64,000 nucleotides of DNA from Rhodobacteraceae bacterium DSL-40 (GTDB taxonomy: Bacteria; Pseudomonadota; Alphaproteobacteria; Rhodobacterales; Rhodobacteraceae), in NCBI GenBank assembly GCA_003258405.1, contig QKPN01000009.1, forward strand, positions 1 to 64,000, given 5' to 3'. The notes beneath the pieces were generated by a model that did not search any database, was not told where the DNA came from, and was given only the letters and a program-made list of their open reading frames with translations. The position numbers and the translations under genes are program-made. How positions within the stretch are numbered: position 1 is the stretch's first letter; each line of letters opens with the position of its first letter. Shown piece by piece: positions 8,660 through 17,231 of the stretch.

Positions 8660-9772
8660 ATGGCGCATCCGAACCTGAAGCTGCCGGACGAAGAGGGCGA
8701 GGACTGCGGCCTCGGCCATGCCTGCGGGTTCTGCCCGCAGGAGCAGACCTGCAAGCTGAACAAGCGCAGCCACAACCAAAAGCTGGTCGAAGCGCGGCTG
8801 AGCCATATCGACCAGATCATCCTGGTGCTGGCGAACAAGGGCGGGGTGGGCAAGAGCACCGTCGCCGCCAACCTCGCCGCCGGCCTTGCCGCCCAGGGCT
8901 TCCGCACCGGCATGGCGGACGCCGACATCCACGGCCCGAACCAGAGCCGGTTCTTCGGCTTTGCAGGCGCCCATGTCAGGGTCGACAGGCACGGCCTTGA
9001 AACCAAGGACTTCTCCGACCCGGCGCTGACCTATCCGGTCAAGGTCGGCTCGCTCGCCTTCCTCCTGCAAAGCGACGAGTCGCCGGTGGTCTGGCGTGAC
9101 GCCTTCAAGCACGATTTCATCCACCACCTGGTGGGATCCTTCGACTGGGGCCAGCTCGACTTCCTGATCATCGACATGCCGCCCGGCACCGGCAACGAGC
9201 TCATCACGCTGACGGACCTCCTCGAAGGCTGCAACACCTCGGCTCTTCTGGTCACCACCCCGCAGGCGGTCGCCCAGATGGACAGCCTCAAAGCCGCCCG
9301 TTTCTGCGCCGAACGCGGCCTGCCGGTGATCGGCTGCGTCGAGAACATGGCCGGCGTAACCTGCCCGCATTGCCAGGGCGCCTTTCATATCTTCCCCGAT
9401 GCGGGCCTTGCTGGCCGTCTCGCCGAGCTCGGGATCGCCAGCCTCGCCCAACTGCCGCTCGACCCGGCGCTTGCCGCCGGCTCCGATCATGGCCGGCCGG
9501 TGGTGCTGGACGGCAGCGTCCCTGTCGCCGACGCTTTTGGCCCTGTCATCGATGCCTGCGCGGCGCTCGGCCGGCGCGACTTCGGCGGCACGGTTGCCCG
9601 GGGCCTCGACGAGGTCTTCGAGAAGAACCTTGCAGACGAGGAGATGGAGCGCGCCCTTGCCGCGATCGGCGGGCAGGACCGCGAGGTGGTGAGCCGGGAG
9701 TTGGCCCGGATGCTGGAGGGCGAGAGCCGCCGTCTGCACAGTGCGGCCGAAGCGGCGGAGGGCAAGCGGTGA
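8660..9772 (+). CDS. Mrp/ApbC/Nbp35-like P-loop ATPase with N-terminal four-Cys motif
   Basis: A 370-aa predicted Fe-S cluster carrier of the cytoplasm. The deviant Walker A is NKGGVGKST at 59-67, and IIDMPPGTGNE around 170-180 is typical of the Mrp family. Cys235 and Cys238 form the CPHC pair that bridges a [4Fe-4S] cluster in Mrp/ApbC dimers. The N-terminus adds Cys16, Cys22, Cys25 and Cys31 (CGLGHACGFCPQEQTC), a ferredoxin-like motif more typical of eukaryotic and archaeal Nbp35 than of bacterial Mrp. It begins 1 bp after the ddhC stop, so it is probably part of the operon. An inferred role is loading clusters into DdhA and DdhB before export. Confidence 0.82.
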   Translation: MAHPNLKLPDEEGEDCGLGHACGFCPQEQTCKLNKRSHNQKLVEARLSHIDQIILVLANKGGVGKSTVAANLAAGLAAQGFRTGMADADIHGPNQSRFFGFAGAHVRVDRHGLETKDFSDPALTYPVKVGSLAFLLQSDESPVVWRDAFKHDFIHHLVGSFDWGQLDFLIIDMPPGTGNELITLTDLLEGCNTSALLVTTPQAVAQMDSLKAARFCAERGLPVIGCVENMAGVTCPHCQGAFHIFPDAGLAGRLAELGIASLAQLPLDPALAAGSDHGRPVVLDGSVPVADAFGPVIDACAALGRRDFGGTVARGLDEVFEKNLADEEMERALAAIGGQDREVVSRELARMLEGESRRLHSAAEAAEGKR

Positions 9773-11592
9773 GCGAAGCGACGACGATTTCCCGCCGCGG
9801 CCTCCTGCGCGGCAAGGCCGCCGCCAGCCCGCCAATCACCGGCTGGCAAGCGCTGGAAGGTGCCCCGACCCAGCCCGGCGACGTTTTCTGGGCGGTCCAT
9901 TCATGCCCGCACGGCCAGTTCGTCGGCGGCGACGACGGGATCGTCCTGCGCCTCAATGGCGCGGCCTGGAGCCGGACGCAACTGAGCACCCGCACGCCGG
10001 TCCACGCCTTCGCCAGCGATGCCGCCGGCCAGCTGGTCGCGGTCGGCTGGATGGGGGCGATCTGGCGTTTCGACGGCACGGACTGGACGCTGGAACGCGG
10101 CTGCCTTGAGGGCGCGGACGGCAGATATGCCGCCGATGCCGAAAACACGCCACTCTTCGGCGTCGCCAGCGATGCCGAGGGCCGGTTCTGGGCGGTTGGC
10201 GACAACGGCGTCATCCTCAGCGACGTCGGCGAGGGCTGGCTGCCCGAGGACTCGGGCACCTCGTTCCACCTGCGCGCCGTCACCGCGCTGGGCGATGGCC
10301 GCGTGCTGGCGGCGGGTGCCAACGGGACCGTGCTGATCCGCGACCGCGACGGCCGCTGGTCGCCGCAATCCTGCCCGGTCGCCACCACGGTCCAGTCGGC
10401 GCTGGCGCTGGCGCCGGATCATGTGCTCCTCGCCGGCGGGCGGTATTTCATCGGGGCCGGCGGCTTCCGCGGCGACCTTTTGCGCTGGGATGGCGAGGCG
10501 TTCCACAAGCTCGACCCCGGCCCCGGCGCGCCCCGCCTCCGTACCCTGCGCGCGCTGGGCAGCGGCGCTCTGGCGGTGGGCGACCGCGGCTTCAGCGCCG
10601 CAATTCGCGGCGATACCGTCACCCCGCTCGCCGCTGCCACCCTGCACGACCTCCTCGGGCTCGATGTCAGCGCCACGGGCGAGGTCCTTGCCGTCGGCGA
10701 CTTCGCCACGCTCCTCGCCGGTGGTACCAAGGCCACAGCCGCCCCTGTCGTACAAGCCGCACCGGCACCGATCTGGGACAGAATGCAGACCGGCACCGAC
10801 CGCCAGCTCTGGGGCGTCTGGCAGCACCCCGAAACAGGCGCCGCCTATGCCTGCGGCGAAGAAGGCACCGTCCTCATCCAGAACGGTGCGGGCTGGGAGA
10901 GGCTGCCGCCCGCCGGCACCCTTGGCCTGCATGCGCTGGCCGCGGCGGATGACGGCGGGATTCTGGCCGCCGGGCAACTGGGCGAGATCCACCACTTCGA
11001 CGGCACGCACTGGCGCATGCATTTCGACCTCAAGCTCGACGTCACCATCATGGCGCTGTGGAGCGACGGCGCCGGCACTGTCATCGCCGCGGGGGACGAG
11101 GGGCTGATCCTGCGCTGGGACGGGCAGGACTGGACGCGGATGGTCTCGGGCACCCGCTCGGCCCTCTACGGCCTCTGGGGGCTCGACCGCGACCACCTGC
11201 TGGCAGTGGGCGACTATGGTCTGGTGCTGCGCTGGAACGGCACCGCCTGGCAGGAATTCAGCTCAGGCACCGAGAATTTCCTCTTCGACGTCTGCGGCAC
11301 GGCGCTGGACGATATCTTCGTCGTCGGTCTCTCGGGCACGATCTGCCATTTCGACGGGCGAAGCTGGCAGCCGACACCTGCGCGCGCGCGCCACGACCTT
11401 CTCGCCATCGACGGCAACGGCGCGACGACCGTCGCGGTCGGCACCGCCGGGTCCGCGATGGTCTTCGACGGCCGCCACTGGCAGGCAGACCGCACGGGCT
11501 TCGAGGGCGGCCTGCGCGCCGTCAGCGCCGCCGGGCCGCGTGTCCTGGCGGCGGGCGACCGGGGCACAGTGCTGTGCCGGCGGCAATCCTAG
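9769..11592 (+). CDS. Beta-propeller repeat protein with SRRGLLRG N-terminus
   Basis: A 607-aa protein of unknown function starting at a GTG that overlaps the stop of the Mrp-like gene (GTGA), with GGAGGG just upstream. The body is a series of about 40-50 residue blocks in which AVGD-G-ILRWDG--W- recurs (for example AVGDYGLVLRWNGTAW), the pattern of WD40/YCF48-like propellers. The first residues contain SRRGLLRG, which looks like a twin-arginine motif or the NapF N-terminus, but no hydrophobic segment follows, so export is doubtful. Operon position suggests an assembly or scaffold role for the molybdoenzyme. This is an inference from context alone. Confidence 0.75.
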   Translation: MSEATTISRRGLLRGKAAASPPITGWQALEGAPTQPGDVFWAVHSCPHGQFVGGDDGIVLRLNGAAWSRTQLSTRTPVHAFASDAAGQLVAVGWMGAIWRFDGTDWTLERGCLEGADGRYAADAENTPLFGVASDAEGRFWAVGDNGVILSDVGEGWLPEDSGTSFHLRAVTALGDGRVLAAGANGTVLIRDRDGRWSPQSCPVATTVQSALALAPDHVLLAGGRYFIGAGGFRGDLLRWDGEAFHKLDPGPGAPRLRTLRALGSGALAVGDRGFSAAIRGDTVTPLAAATLHDLLGLDVSATGEVLAVGDFATLLAGGTKATAAPVVQAAPAPIWDRMQTGTDRQLWGVWQHPETGAAYACGEEGTVLIQNGAGWERLPPAGTLGLHALAAADDGGILAAGQLGEIHHFDGTHWRMHFDLKLDVTIMALWSDGAGTVIAAGDEGLILRWDGQDWTRMVSGTRSALYGLWGLDRDHLLAVGDYGLVLRWNGTAWQEFSSGTENFLFDVCGTALDDIFVVGLSGTICHFDGRSWQPTPARARHDLLAIDGNGATTVAVGTAGSAMVFDGRHWQADRTGFEGGLRAVSAAGPRVLAAGDRGTVLCRRQS

Positions 11593-11617
11593 ACCCTCAA
11601 CCTGAAAAGGCACCTTC

Positions 11618-12001
11618 ATGCGCACCGTCCTGATCCTCGCGGCCGTCACCGTCGGCCTCTCTTCGCTCGCCGCCAGCGCCGATGGCGATCCTGCCCAGGG
11701 CGAGAAGGTCTTCCGCAAGTGCAAGGCCTGTCACGACATCGGCGAAGGCGCCAAGAACAAGGTCGGCCCCGAGCTGAATGGCGTCGTCGGCGCCCCGATT
11801 GCCGGCCGCGATGACGGGTTCGCCTATTCGGACGCACTCAAGGCCAAGGGAGCGGACGGGGCGGTCTGGACCGACGAGAACCTCACCGCCTGGCTGCACA
11901 ACCCCAAGGAGTTTGCCAAGGGCACCAAGATGACCTTCGCCGGCCTGAAGAAGGACGACGAGATCGCCGACGTGATCGCCTATCTTCAGCAGAATCCCTG
12001 A
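11618..12001 (+). CDS. Cytochrome c2-like class I c-type cytochrome
   Basis: A 127-aa periplasmic electron carrier. A signal peptide is followed by the haem-binding site CKACH (Cys35, Cys38, His39), the cytochrome c2 segment [10 protein letters not shown] and axial Met105 in GTKMTFAG. It lies 25 bp after the propeller gene on the same strand. In Rhodovulum, DMS dehydrogenase donates electrons to cytochrome c2, so this protein is the natural acceptor for the A-B-C complex, feeding the photosynthetic reaction centre or an oxidase. It could also be a general cytochrome c2. Confidence 0.88.
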   Translation: MRTVLILAAVTVGLSSLAASADGDPAQGEKVFRKCKACHDIGEGAKNKVGPELNGVVGAPIAGRDDGFAYSDALKAKGADGAVWTDENLTAWLHNPKEFAKGTKMTFAGLKKDDEIADVIAYLQQNP

Positions 12002-12015
12002 CCCGGAGGGCAGGG

Positions 12016-12567
12016 ATGGAGATCGGCTATGTCATGGCGGGATCGGGCGGCGAGACCGATGCCCTGCTGGCCCGCACGGCCCGGACCCTGGCAGCGCGGG
12101 GCGCCCGCCTTGCCGGCGCCGTTCAGACCAATACGACCCGTCCCGGGGCAAGCAAGTGCGACATGGACATCCGCATCCTACCGGAAGGCGCGGTGATCCG
12201 CATTTCCCAGAACCTCGGTGCGGGCGCCCGCGGTTGCAGGCTGGACATGGCGGCGCTCGAACAGGCGGTCGGGCTGGTCGCGTCCGCGCTTGCGGCTGGC
12301 GCCGACCTGCTGATCCTGAACAAGTTCGGCAAGCACGAGGCCGCCGGTCGCGGGTTTCGCCCGGTCATCGCCGAGGCCGTCGCGCGCGGGATCCCGGTCC
12401 TGACCGGGCTGAACGCCCTCAACCGGCCTGCCTTCCTGACCTTCACCGGAGGCGCGGGCTGCCGTCTGGGCGCGACCGAGGAGGCTCTCCTTGCCTGGAC
12501 CTCGCGCGTGGAACGCTCCGCCGGGCGATGTCAGAGCAACTTGGGCTGTGTCGACGCAGTGGGGTAG
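12016..12567 (+). CDS. DUF2478 family protein, possible molybdenum-related
   Basis: A 183-aa cytoplasmic protein of the DUF2478 family. Recognisable parts are IGYVMAGSGGETDALL at the N-terminus, the middle segment LILNKFGKHEAAGRGFRPVI and FTGGAGCRL near the C-terminus. From memory, relatives sit beside molybdate transport genes; the biochemical role is not established. It starts 14 bp after the cytochrome gene, with GGAGGGCAGGG ahead of the ATG, and closes the ddh run. The last 20 or so residues (SRVERSAGRCQSN onward) are not obviously family sequence and abut a block of decayed phage DNA, so the tail may be altered by the junction. Confidence 0.75.
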   Translation: MEIGYVMAGSGGETDALLARTARTLAARGARLAGAVQTNTTRPGASKCDMDIRILPEGAVIRISQNLGAGARGCRLDMAALEQAVGLVASALAAGADLLILNKFGKHEAAGRGFRPVIAEAVARGIPVLTGLNALNRPAFLTFTGGAGCRLGATEEALLAWTSRVERSAGRCQSNLGCVDAVG

Positions 12568-12604
12568 GTGGCGTCCCTGTATGAAGAAGCATGACGGGGC
12601 GGCT

Positions 12605-12905
12605 GACGGAGGGCCGGCGTATGCCGGGATACCGAGATCAGCGTGGCGGAGCTCCCGTGCGCAACCTCGTGCGCGAAGATCCGCACCCGTCCAAGGCCTT
12701 GCGATGCTGGTCAATAACACCATCAGCATTGGCATCGTGCCGGCACCGAGAGCGGCGACGACAGGCTGGGCCGCAAGGTCCACGCACTCTTCTAATGTTG
12801 GACGGCGGAGCGCAATGCGGGCGGCCAGCTCCACTTCTACGGTCTGCAGACACTGATCTTCCGCGAGATGGTCGAGGCGGGCGAAGTCTTGATGCGCCGC
12901 CGCCT
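12605..12905 (+). pseudogene. Relic of a lambda-type phage portal protein gene
   Basis: Three reading frames in succession spell a recognisable portal (gpB/PF05136-like) sequence: RNLVREDPHPSKAL in one frame, AMLVNNTISIGIVPA in the next, and GQLHFYGLQTLIFREMVEAG plus EVLMRRRLR after a further shift. Intact relatives read like VRNNPYARRAL-x-LVNNTVGTGI and -F-GLQ-L-R-VVEAGE-RRR. The fragment covers roughly the first quarter of a portal gene. There is no start codon, and frameshifts and stops interrupt it, so it is non-functional debris from a prophage. Confidence 0.6.
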
Positions 12906-13347
12906 GCGTCGTCCAGCCAGGATTTCAACTGCTCGAGCTGCTTGTGATAGACGGGTGCCGTCGCGTCCCAAGCCAAGGCCGAGTCACGATCGGCCTTCCT
13001 GGTCCAGAGCGTGCTGAAACGCACGCCCCCGAAGTCATAGGTGCAGATCATGTCGTCGCGGCGGACACACTCAGGTCCTTGAGATAGGGGGTGGCGCTAA
13101 GCAAGCCTTCGATGGACGGATCGTCCCAGACTTCGTGATTGTCGATAGCCGGGAAATATCGGCCATTCACACCCGCCTCGGTCACCGCGCTGTCTGGGGC
13201 AGGCTGGCACGACAGCGGCATGTCGTTCATGCGCTGCCAGTAGGGGCGTCCTCCAGGGTTTTGCCTTGATAGCCCCACGATACCATCTCCCAGAGCGACT
13301 GATTTCGTTTGGTATCCACCGGCTTCAGATACAGCGCCGGGTGGCAC
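12900..13347 (-). pseudogene. Relic of a calcineurin-like metallophosphoesterase
   Basis: On the minus strand one frame reads NGRYFPAIDNHEVWDDPSIE and then GLLSATPYLKDL. It stops near 13048, and the next frame continues with MICTYDFGGVRFSTLW and YHKQLEQLKSWLDDA. This is the NHE motif, the Y-F-FGGVRF strand and the Q-WL helix of metallophosphoesterases. The conserved GNHE is altered to DNHE, there is a frameshift, and both ends are missing, so it is a broken gene. Its 3' end runs into the phage portal relic. Confidence 0.55.
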
Positions 13348-13374
13348 GCTCGCGGTGCCACCCGTTTTCCTGCC

Positions 13375-14982
13375 TTACTCCACCAGTTCGATTTCGCTGA
13401 TCCGCCAGCTCTTGTCGAAGAAGGGCTCGAGCGGGCTGTAGAGGCGCAGGCCCACGAACCAGCCTTTCTCCGGATCGGTCTGGATCCAGTTGCCCCGGCC
13501 GACGCCCTCCGGCTGGGCGGGGGAGAACCAGATCGTGGTCGAGCCGTCGGCATCGGCTTCCGCCGCGGGCGAGGGGTAGCTCTGGCTGCCCGCCCGCGGA
13601 TAGCGCTGCGGCGTCGCCAGCATCGAGCGGGTCTGGTTGTCGTAGACCGTCAGCGACCAGAAGTTCGCCTCCGGGATCCCCTTCGGCAGCGTAACCTTGT
13701 AGGTCCTGGCCCCGTCGAAGTAGTTCCTGTCAGCATCTCGCGCGGTCAGGAGGTATTGCGAGCCCACCCCGGTCAGCCGCATCGCCATCGCCGGCGTGAT
13801 CCCGGTAATGCCGTAGAAGAAGGCCGTGCGGGCGTCCATCTGCCGGTAGCCGGTCGGCGGGAACGGCTTCGCGCCTTCCGACGTGATCTCCGGGATTGGT
13901 GTCTCGAACTCGTAGCCGCTCTCGAAGAGCATGTTGAACCACGACGAGTCCGGATAATAGAACCAGTCGGGGTCCCGCGGGTTCAGAAAGAGGTTGCGCG
14001 ACGCGGCATTCGCCACCGCCACGGCGTCCGTCATGATTCCCTTCATGCGCGCGTCCGGCGCGAAGGGCTGCCCCTTGACGATGCCGAGGGCGGCGAGCGG
14101 GCCCATCAGCTCGACGTCGAGCGAGGTCGCGGGCTCGTCCTGCACCACCTCGTTCAGCATCTCGAAGTAGCTCCAGTCGTTCGGCGGCAACGTGTTCATC
14201 ACCTTGCCGCTGCCCTCGTGGAAGACGGTCGCCGGTGGCTCGGCGATCCTTCCGAGCGTGGCGTCACCGGCGAGGAACTCGGCGATCGAAGTGCCGAAAC
14301 CGCCCGGCTTGTAGGGATAGACCTTCGTGTGCGCCTTGATCATGTCGACGGAAGGCCGCGGGTCACTGCCGTCCTTCAGGAAGGAGCGGCCGAACCAGAG
14401 AATCCCGGTGGTCCCGGCATGGGCGACGAAGTAGCCACCCTCCGGAAGCTTGCCTTCGTAGCCCGGCGGCACGATCAGGTACTTGCCGCCGAGACCGCGG
14501 TCGGGGCCGGGGTTGCCCATGTCGGTCACCCAGTGGAACCAGGCGTCCTGCACGATGCCGAGGAACTCGGGCGGCGATTCGATCACCACCGGGCCGTCAC
14601 TGAGGTCGAGCCAGCCCATGACGTAGATCGTGTCGGCGTTCGGGGTGAGGAACAGGGAGTTCGCATCCATCAACTCGGAGAACACCATCACCTCGTTCTC
14701 CTTGACGCCGGCCTCCTCCATGCCGCGGCGGAGGGCGCGGATGCTGACCCCGCGCAGGGTGTCCATGAAGGCGCGATAGGCAAAGGTGAAGTCGTGCTGG
14801 TCATAAAGCGCCCGAGCCGTCTCGTCGGTCGGAACGCCGTCCCTGAACTCGAATGCACCGCGTGAGGTCTCGACCAGATCAGGAGTGAACACCGACGGCG
14901 GGATTTCAGCCTCGCTCTGCGCGTGTAGCGGTGCCGCTAGGGCACAGACCGCCACGACAATGATCGGCCATTGTTTTAGCAT
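13375..14982 (-). CDS. Secreted DUF1254/DUF1214 protein (copy 1)
   Basis: A 535-aa exported protein with an N-terminal signal (MLKQWPIIVVAVCALAAPLHAQ), a DUF1254 domain over roughly the first half and a C-terminal DUF1214 domain. The latter ends with the typical GNWIQTDPEKGWFVGLRLY and a conserved SWR-EIELV terminus. The ATG at 14982 is chosen for the signal peptide; the open frame extends further upstream but lacks sense there. The family's activity is unknown. It is divergent from the AraC-type gene at 15134, which probably controls it. A second member lies at 17232 on the same strand. Confidence 0.85.
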   Translation of the reverse strand: MLKQWPIIVVAVCALAAPLHAQSEAEIPPSVFTPDLVETSRGAFEFRDGVPTDETARALYDQHDFTFAYRAFMDTLRGVSIRALRRGMEEAGVKENEVMVFSELMDANSLFLTPNADTIYVMGWLDLSDGPVVIESPPEFLGIVQDAWFHWVTDMGNPGPDRGLGGKYLIVPPGYEGKLPEGGYFVAHAGTTGILWFGRSFLKDGSDPRPSVDMIKAHTKVYPYKPGGFGTSIAEFLAGDATLGRIAEPPATVFHEGSGKVMNTLPPNDWSYFEMLNEVVQDEPATSLDVELMGPLAALGIVKGQPFAPDARMKGIMTDAVAVANAASRNLFLNPRDPDWFYYPDSSWFNMLFESGYEFETPIPEITSEGAKPFPPTGYRQMDARTAFFYGITGITPAMAMRLTGVGSQYLLTARDADRNYFDGARTYKVTLPKGIPEANFWSLTVYDNQTRSMLATPQRYPRAGSQSYPSPAAEADADGSTTIWFSPAQPEGVGRGNWIQTDPEKGWFVGLRLYSPLEPFFDKSWRISEIELVE

Positions 14983-15133
14983 AGGGTTCGTTCTCCGGTA
15001 TCTGCTGTCCGCGCGATAACGGACCGTGCATGGCGGCTTGCAACTCGCCGACGCACAAACAATTCTAAAGAGCCAGCGCCCCCCCCCGAACGGAAGCTCT
15101 GACGTCCGCTGCAAGTTTGTGAAGGTGCAGTCC

Positions 15134-16240
15134 GTGAATGGTCCCGCCACTCATTTTACGCCAGTCGCCGAAAAAACGTTCTCGCGGGGCTTCAGAGCAA
15201 GACCTGCGCCGGTCGTCTCCGTCGCGGTGATGGCGGGCATTCCGGCACTCGTTCGACACACGTTTGGCGACAAGGTCCTGAGGCAGGCGAACCGCGCGGC
15301 GATGCTCGATATCGAGTCGATCGAAGGCCAGGACTGCTTCATCCCACACGCGACGATGACCGGCTTTCTGGATGAGGTCGAAAGGCGGACGGGCGAGGCC
15401 AACCTTGGGCTGCTGATGGCGCCGCATCTCTCGATTGACCGTTATGGCCTCTGGGGCGACTATGTGCTGGCCGCCGAGACACTGCGTGACGCCCTCGCAC
15501 GGGCGATTTCCACCTTGGGTTATCACAGCCGGGGCGATCGGATGGAGGTCTCGGTCGAAGGAGGCTTGGCGCGAGCAAGCTACATCAACGCTGGCCGGGA
15601 AAACCCCGGCTACGCTCACGTTGCCAACGGCACCGCCGGCGTCCTGCTGAACCTGCTTCGAACCTTTCTGCCTGTCGACTGGAAGCCCCTCCTGCTGGAA
15701 TTGGACATTCCGCGGCCTCGCCGTGCGGCGGCGGTCTTTGAAGACGTCTTTGCCTGCCCGGTCGCATTCGACGCGGCGGCCATCTCCATCAGCTTCGACG
15801 CCCGTATGATGGATCGGCCAGCGGTGCGGCGACCGAAGGCGCAACTGATTACGTTCGAGGACCTGGCCCGCGCCCGATTTCAACCTGCGAGCCTCGAGGA
15901 TTTCCGGGGGGTCGTCCGAGCGCAGATCTGGGCACAGGTCCTGTCGGGCGAAGTCTCGATCGACAGTACGGCCCGGGCGCTCGGCACCAGCGTCCGATCG
16001 CTGCAACGCAGTCTTGATCGCGATGGATTGGAGTTCCGCGAAATGGTGAACTCCATCCGTGTCGAGCGCGCCAAGGAGCTCCTGTCTGGAACGAGAGTGT
16101 CGATAACGGAAATCTCGACCGAACTCGGCTACTCGGCCCCGGCGAATTTCGCGCGGGCGTTCCGCAAGGCGACCGGTCTGGCTCCGAAAGATTTTCGCCG
16201 CAACCTCGAAGGGGTTCTGCAGCGGCGCGACGGCAAATGA
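15134..16240 (+). CDS. AraC-family transcriptional regulator (OruR/Arabinose_bd-like)
   Basis: A 368-aa DNA-binding protein. The N-terminal region resembles the long ligand-binding domain of the ArgR/OruR-type AraC group, and the last 100 residues hold two helix-turn-helix units, including ISTELGYSAPANFARAFRKA followed by TGLAPKDFR. I chose the GTG at 15134 because GAAGGTG lies 7 bp upstream; an ATG at 15230 would lose conserved N-terminal sequence, and one at 15026 has no ribosome site. It is divergent from the first DUF1254 gene, so it may regulate both. The ligand is unknown. Confidence 0.82.
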   Translation: MNGPATHFTPVAEKTFSRGFRARPAPVVSVAVMAGIPALVRHTFGDKVLRQANRAAMLDIESIEGQDCFIPHATMTGFLDEVERRTGEANLGLLMAPHLSIDRYGLWGDYVLAAETLRDALARAISTLGYHSRGDRMEVSVEGGLARASYINAGRENPGYAHVANGTAGVLLNLLRTFLPVDWKPLLLELDIPRPRRAAAVFEDVFACPVAFDAAAISISFDARMMDRPAVRRPKAQLITFEDLARARFQPASLEDFRGVVRAQIWAQVLSGEVSIDSTARALGTSVRSLQRSLDRDGLEFREMVNSIRVERAKELLSGTRVSITEISTELGYSAPANFARAFRKATGLAPKDFRRNLEGVLQRRDGK

Positions 16241-16405
16241 GCACATCAGCTTCAGCGCGGCCCGGTCGATCCGATGGCCACACCTTTCAGTCGCAACCGC
16301 CCGGTTCCACAACCGCATTCCAGCCGGCAGGAGGCTTGGGCTGATGACATGTCTGACCAAAAATAAATAATATATTACGCTTACTTATATCTCAGAAAGG
16401 GCTGG

Positions 16406-16429
16406 AGGTCAGGCCCGTTCCCTCCGCCA
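16406..16429 (+). repeat. tRNA-3'-end-like repeat, left copy
   Basis: The 24-base segment ends in TTCCCTCCGCCA, like the acceptor end of a tRNA, and matches 19 of 24 positions of the segment at 27029-27052. It is followed 24 bp later by an intrinsic terminator, as after a real tRNA gene, but no T-arm or remaining tRNA body is visible. It may be an attachment-site remnant. Confidence 0.35.
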
Positions 16430-16452
16430 TATTCAGACATCGAATCTGTCGG

Positions 16453-16476
16453 AAGGCCCCGAGTTGGGCCTTTTTT
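16453..16476 (+). terminator. Rho-independent terminator
   Basis: AAGGCCC at 16453-16459 pairs with GGGCCTT at 16466-16472 around a six-base loop and runs into a T tract. It would end transcription from the AraC gene, or from a lost tRNA gene whose 3' end may be the repeat just upstream. Confidence 0.8.
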
Positions 16477-17231
16477 GCTTAAAAGGCATCGGCGAACCTA
16501 TCTATCCTTCGGAGGCTGGGGACCGACGAGGATTGGGCCTCCATACGGCCCGCTTCTCTCTTCGAGCGCGCCTCGATAGTCACAGAACGGCGAGAAACAA
16601 CCGCGAAAATACAAGAGGTTGCTGCGTTCGTGGCATCGTCTTTTTCGCGAGAAGATCCGGCAGCGCAGAACGACACGACGGCTCAGGGCGGTCGGGAGAA
16701 TGGTGCAGTGGCGGCCGGTCCCCAAGCCGTTGCGGGCGCGCGCAAGATCAGCGACCCCAGCGCATACCCTTCCGGAAATCTCGGATGACAAACAGACTTC
16801 GTGCCCGTAGCCCGGTGCAATGTCGAACGGGCACTGGACGGATCGGGGAACGATCTGATTGTCGCGCGTTCCTTCGCGATGCTGGCCGACGACATCTCCG
16901 GAGCTACCAAGGCCCATTCCTGCCGCCATATCCTCATGGCCCCGACTGGGCAACATGACAACGCCGCTGCGAGGGGCGTATGTGATGAAGCCCTTGAGCG
17001 TGCGGCATCGGATGCCGTGGCGCGGTGGCAGCCGATTGCCCGGGATGGCGGTGGCGGTGCTCGGAGACGCCGGCTTGCCAGCGCTTTGCGCTGAGGCCTT
17101 CGCGCCGGCCGGGCCGATCAGAAGCGGGACCGAGCACCACGTCGCAACTAGGGCGTGCCTTTCTCCTTTCATATCTCCGCTTCAGGCGTGCATGAGGTCG
17201 CTACCATGGCCTGCCAGCGGAAGATCCCTGT

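Larger units (their letters stand above)
16241..17231. other. Intergenic stretch, AT-rich start, no confident gene
   Basis: Almost 1 kb between the AraC gene and the second DUF1254 gene. It holds an AT-rich patch at about 16362-16395, the tRNA-3'-end-like repeat at 16406 and the terminator at 16453. On the minus strand an open frame begins at 17172 with a ribosome site and a signal-like start (MKGERHALVATW), but the rest matches no family I know and other frames are equally open. It may be a decayed secreted protein. I do not call a gene. Confidence 0.5.

Noticed and set aside
7114-9006. Minus-strand frame across ddhD, ddhC and the Mrp-like gene
   Set aside because: It crosses three well-supported plus-strand genes and shows no domain.
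16406-16476. A complete tRNA gene
   Set aside because: Only the acceptor-like end and a terminator are visible; no cloverleaf or T-loop can be built.
16498-17172. Possible secreted protein downstream of the second DUF1254 gene
   Set aside because: The start has a ribosome site and a signal-like segment, but the remainder matches nothing and other frames are equally open; kept only as a note on the intergenic stretch.
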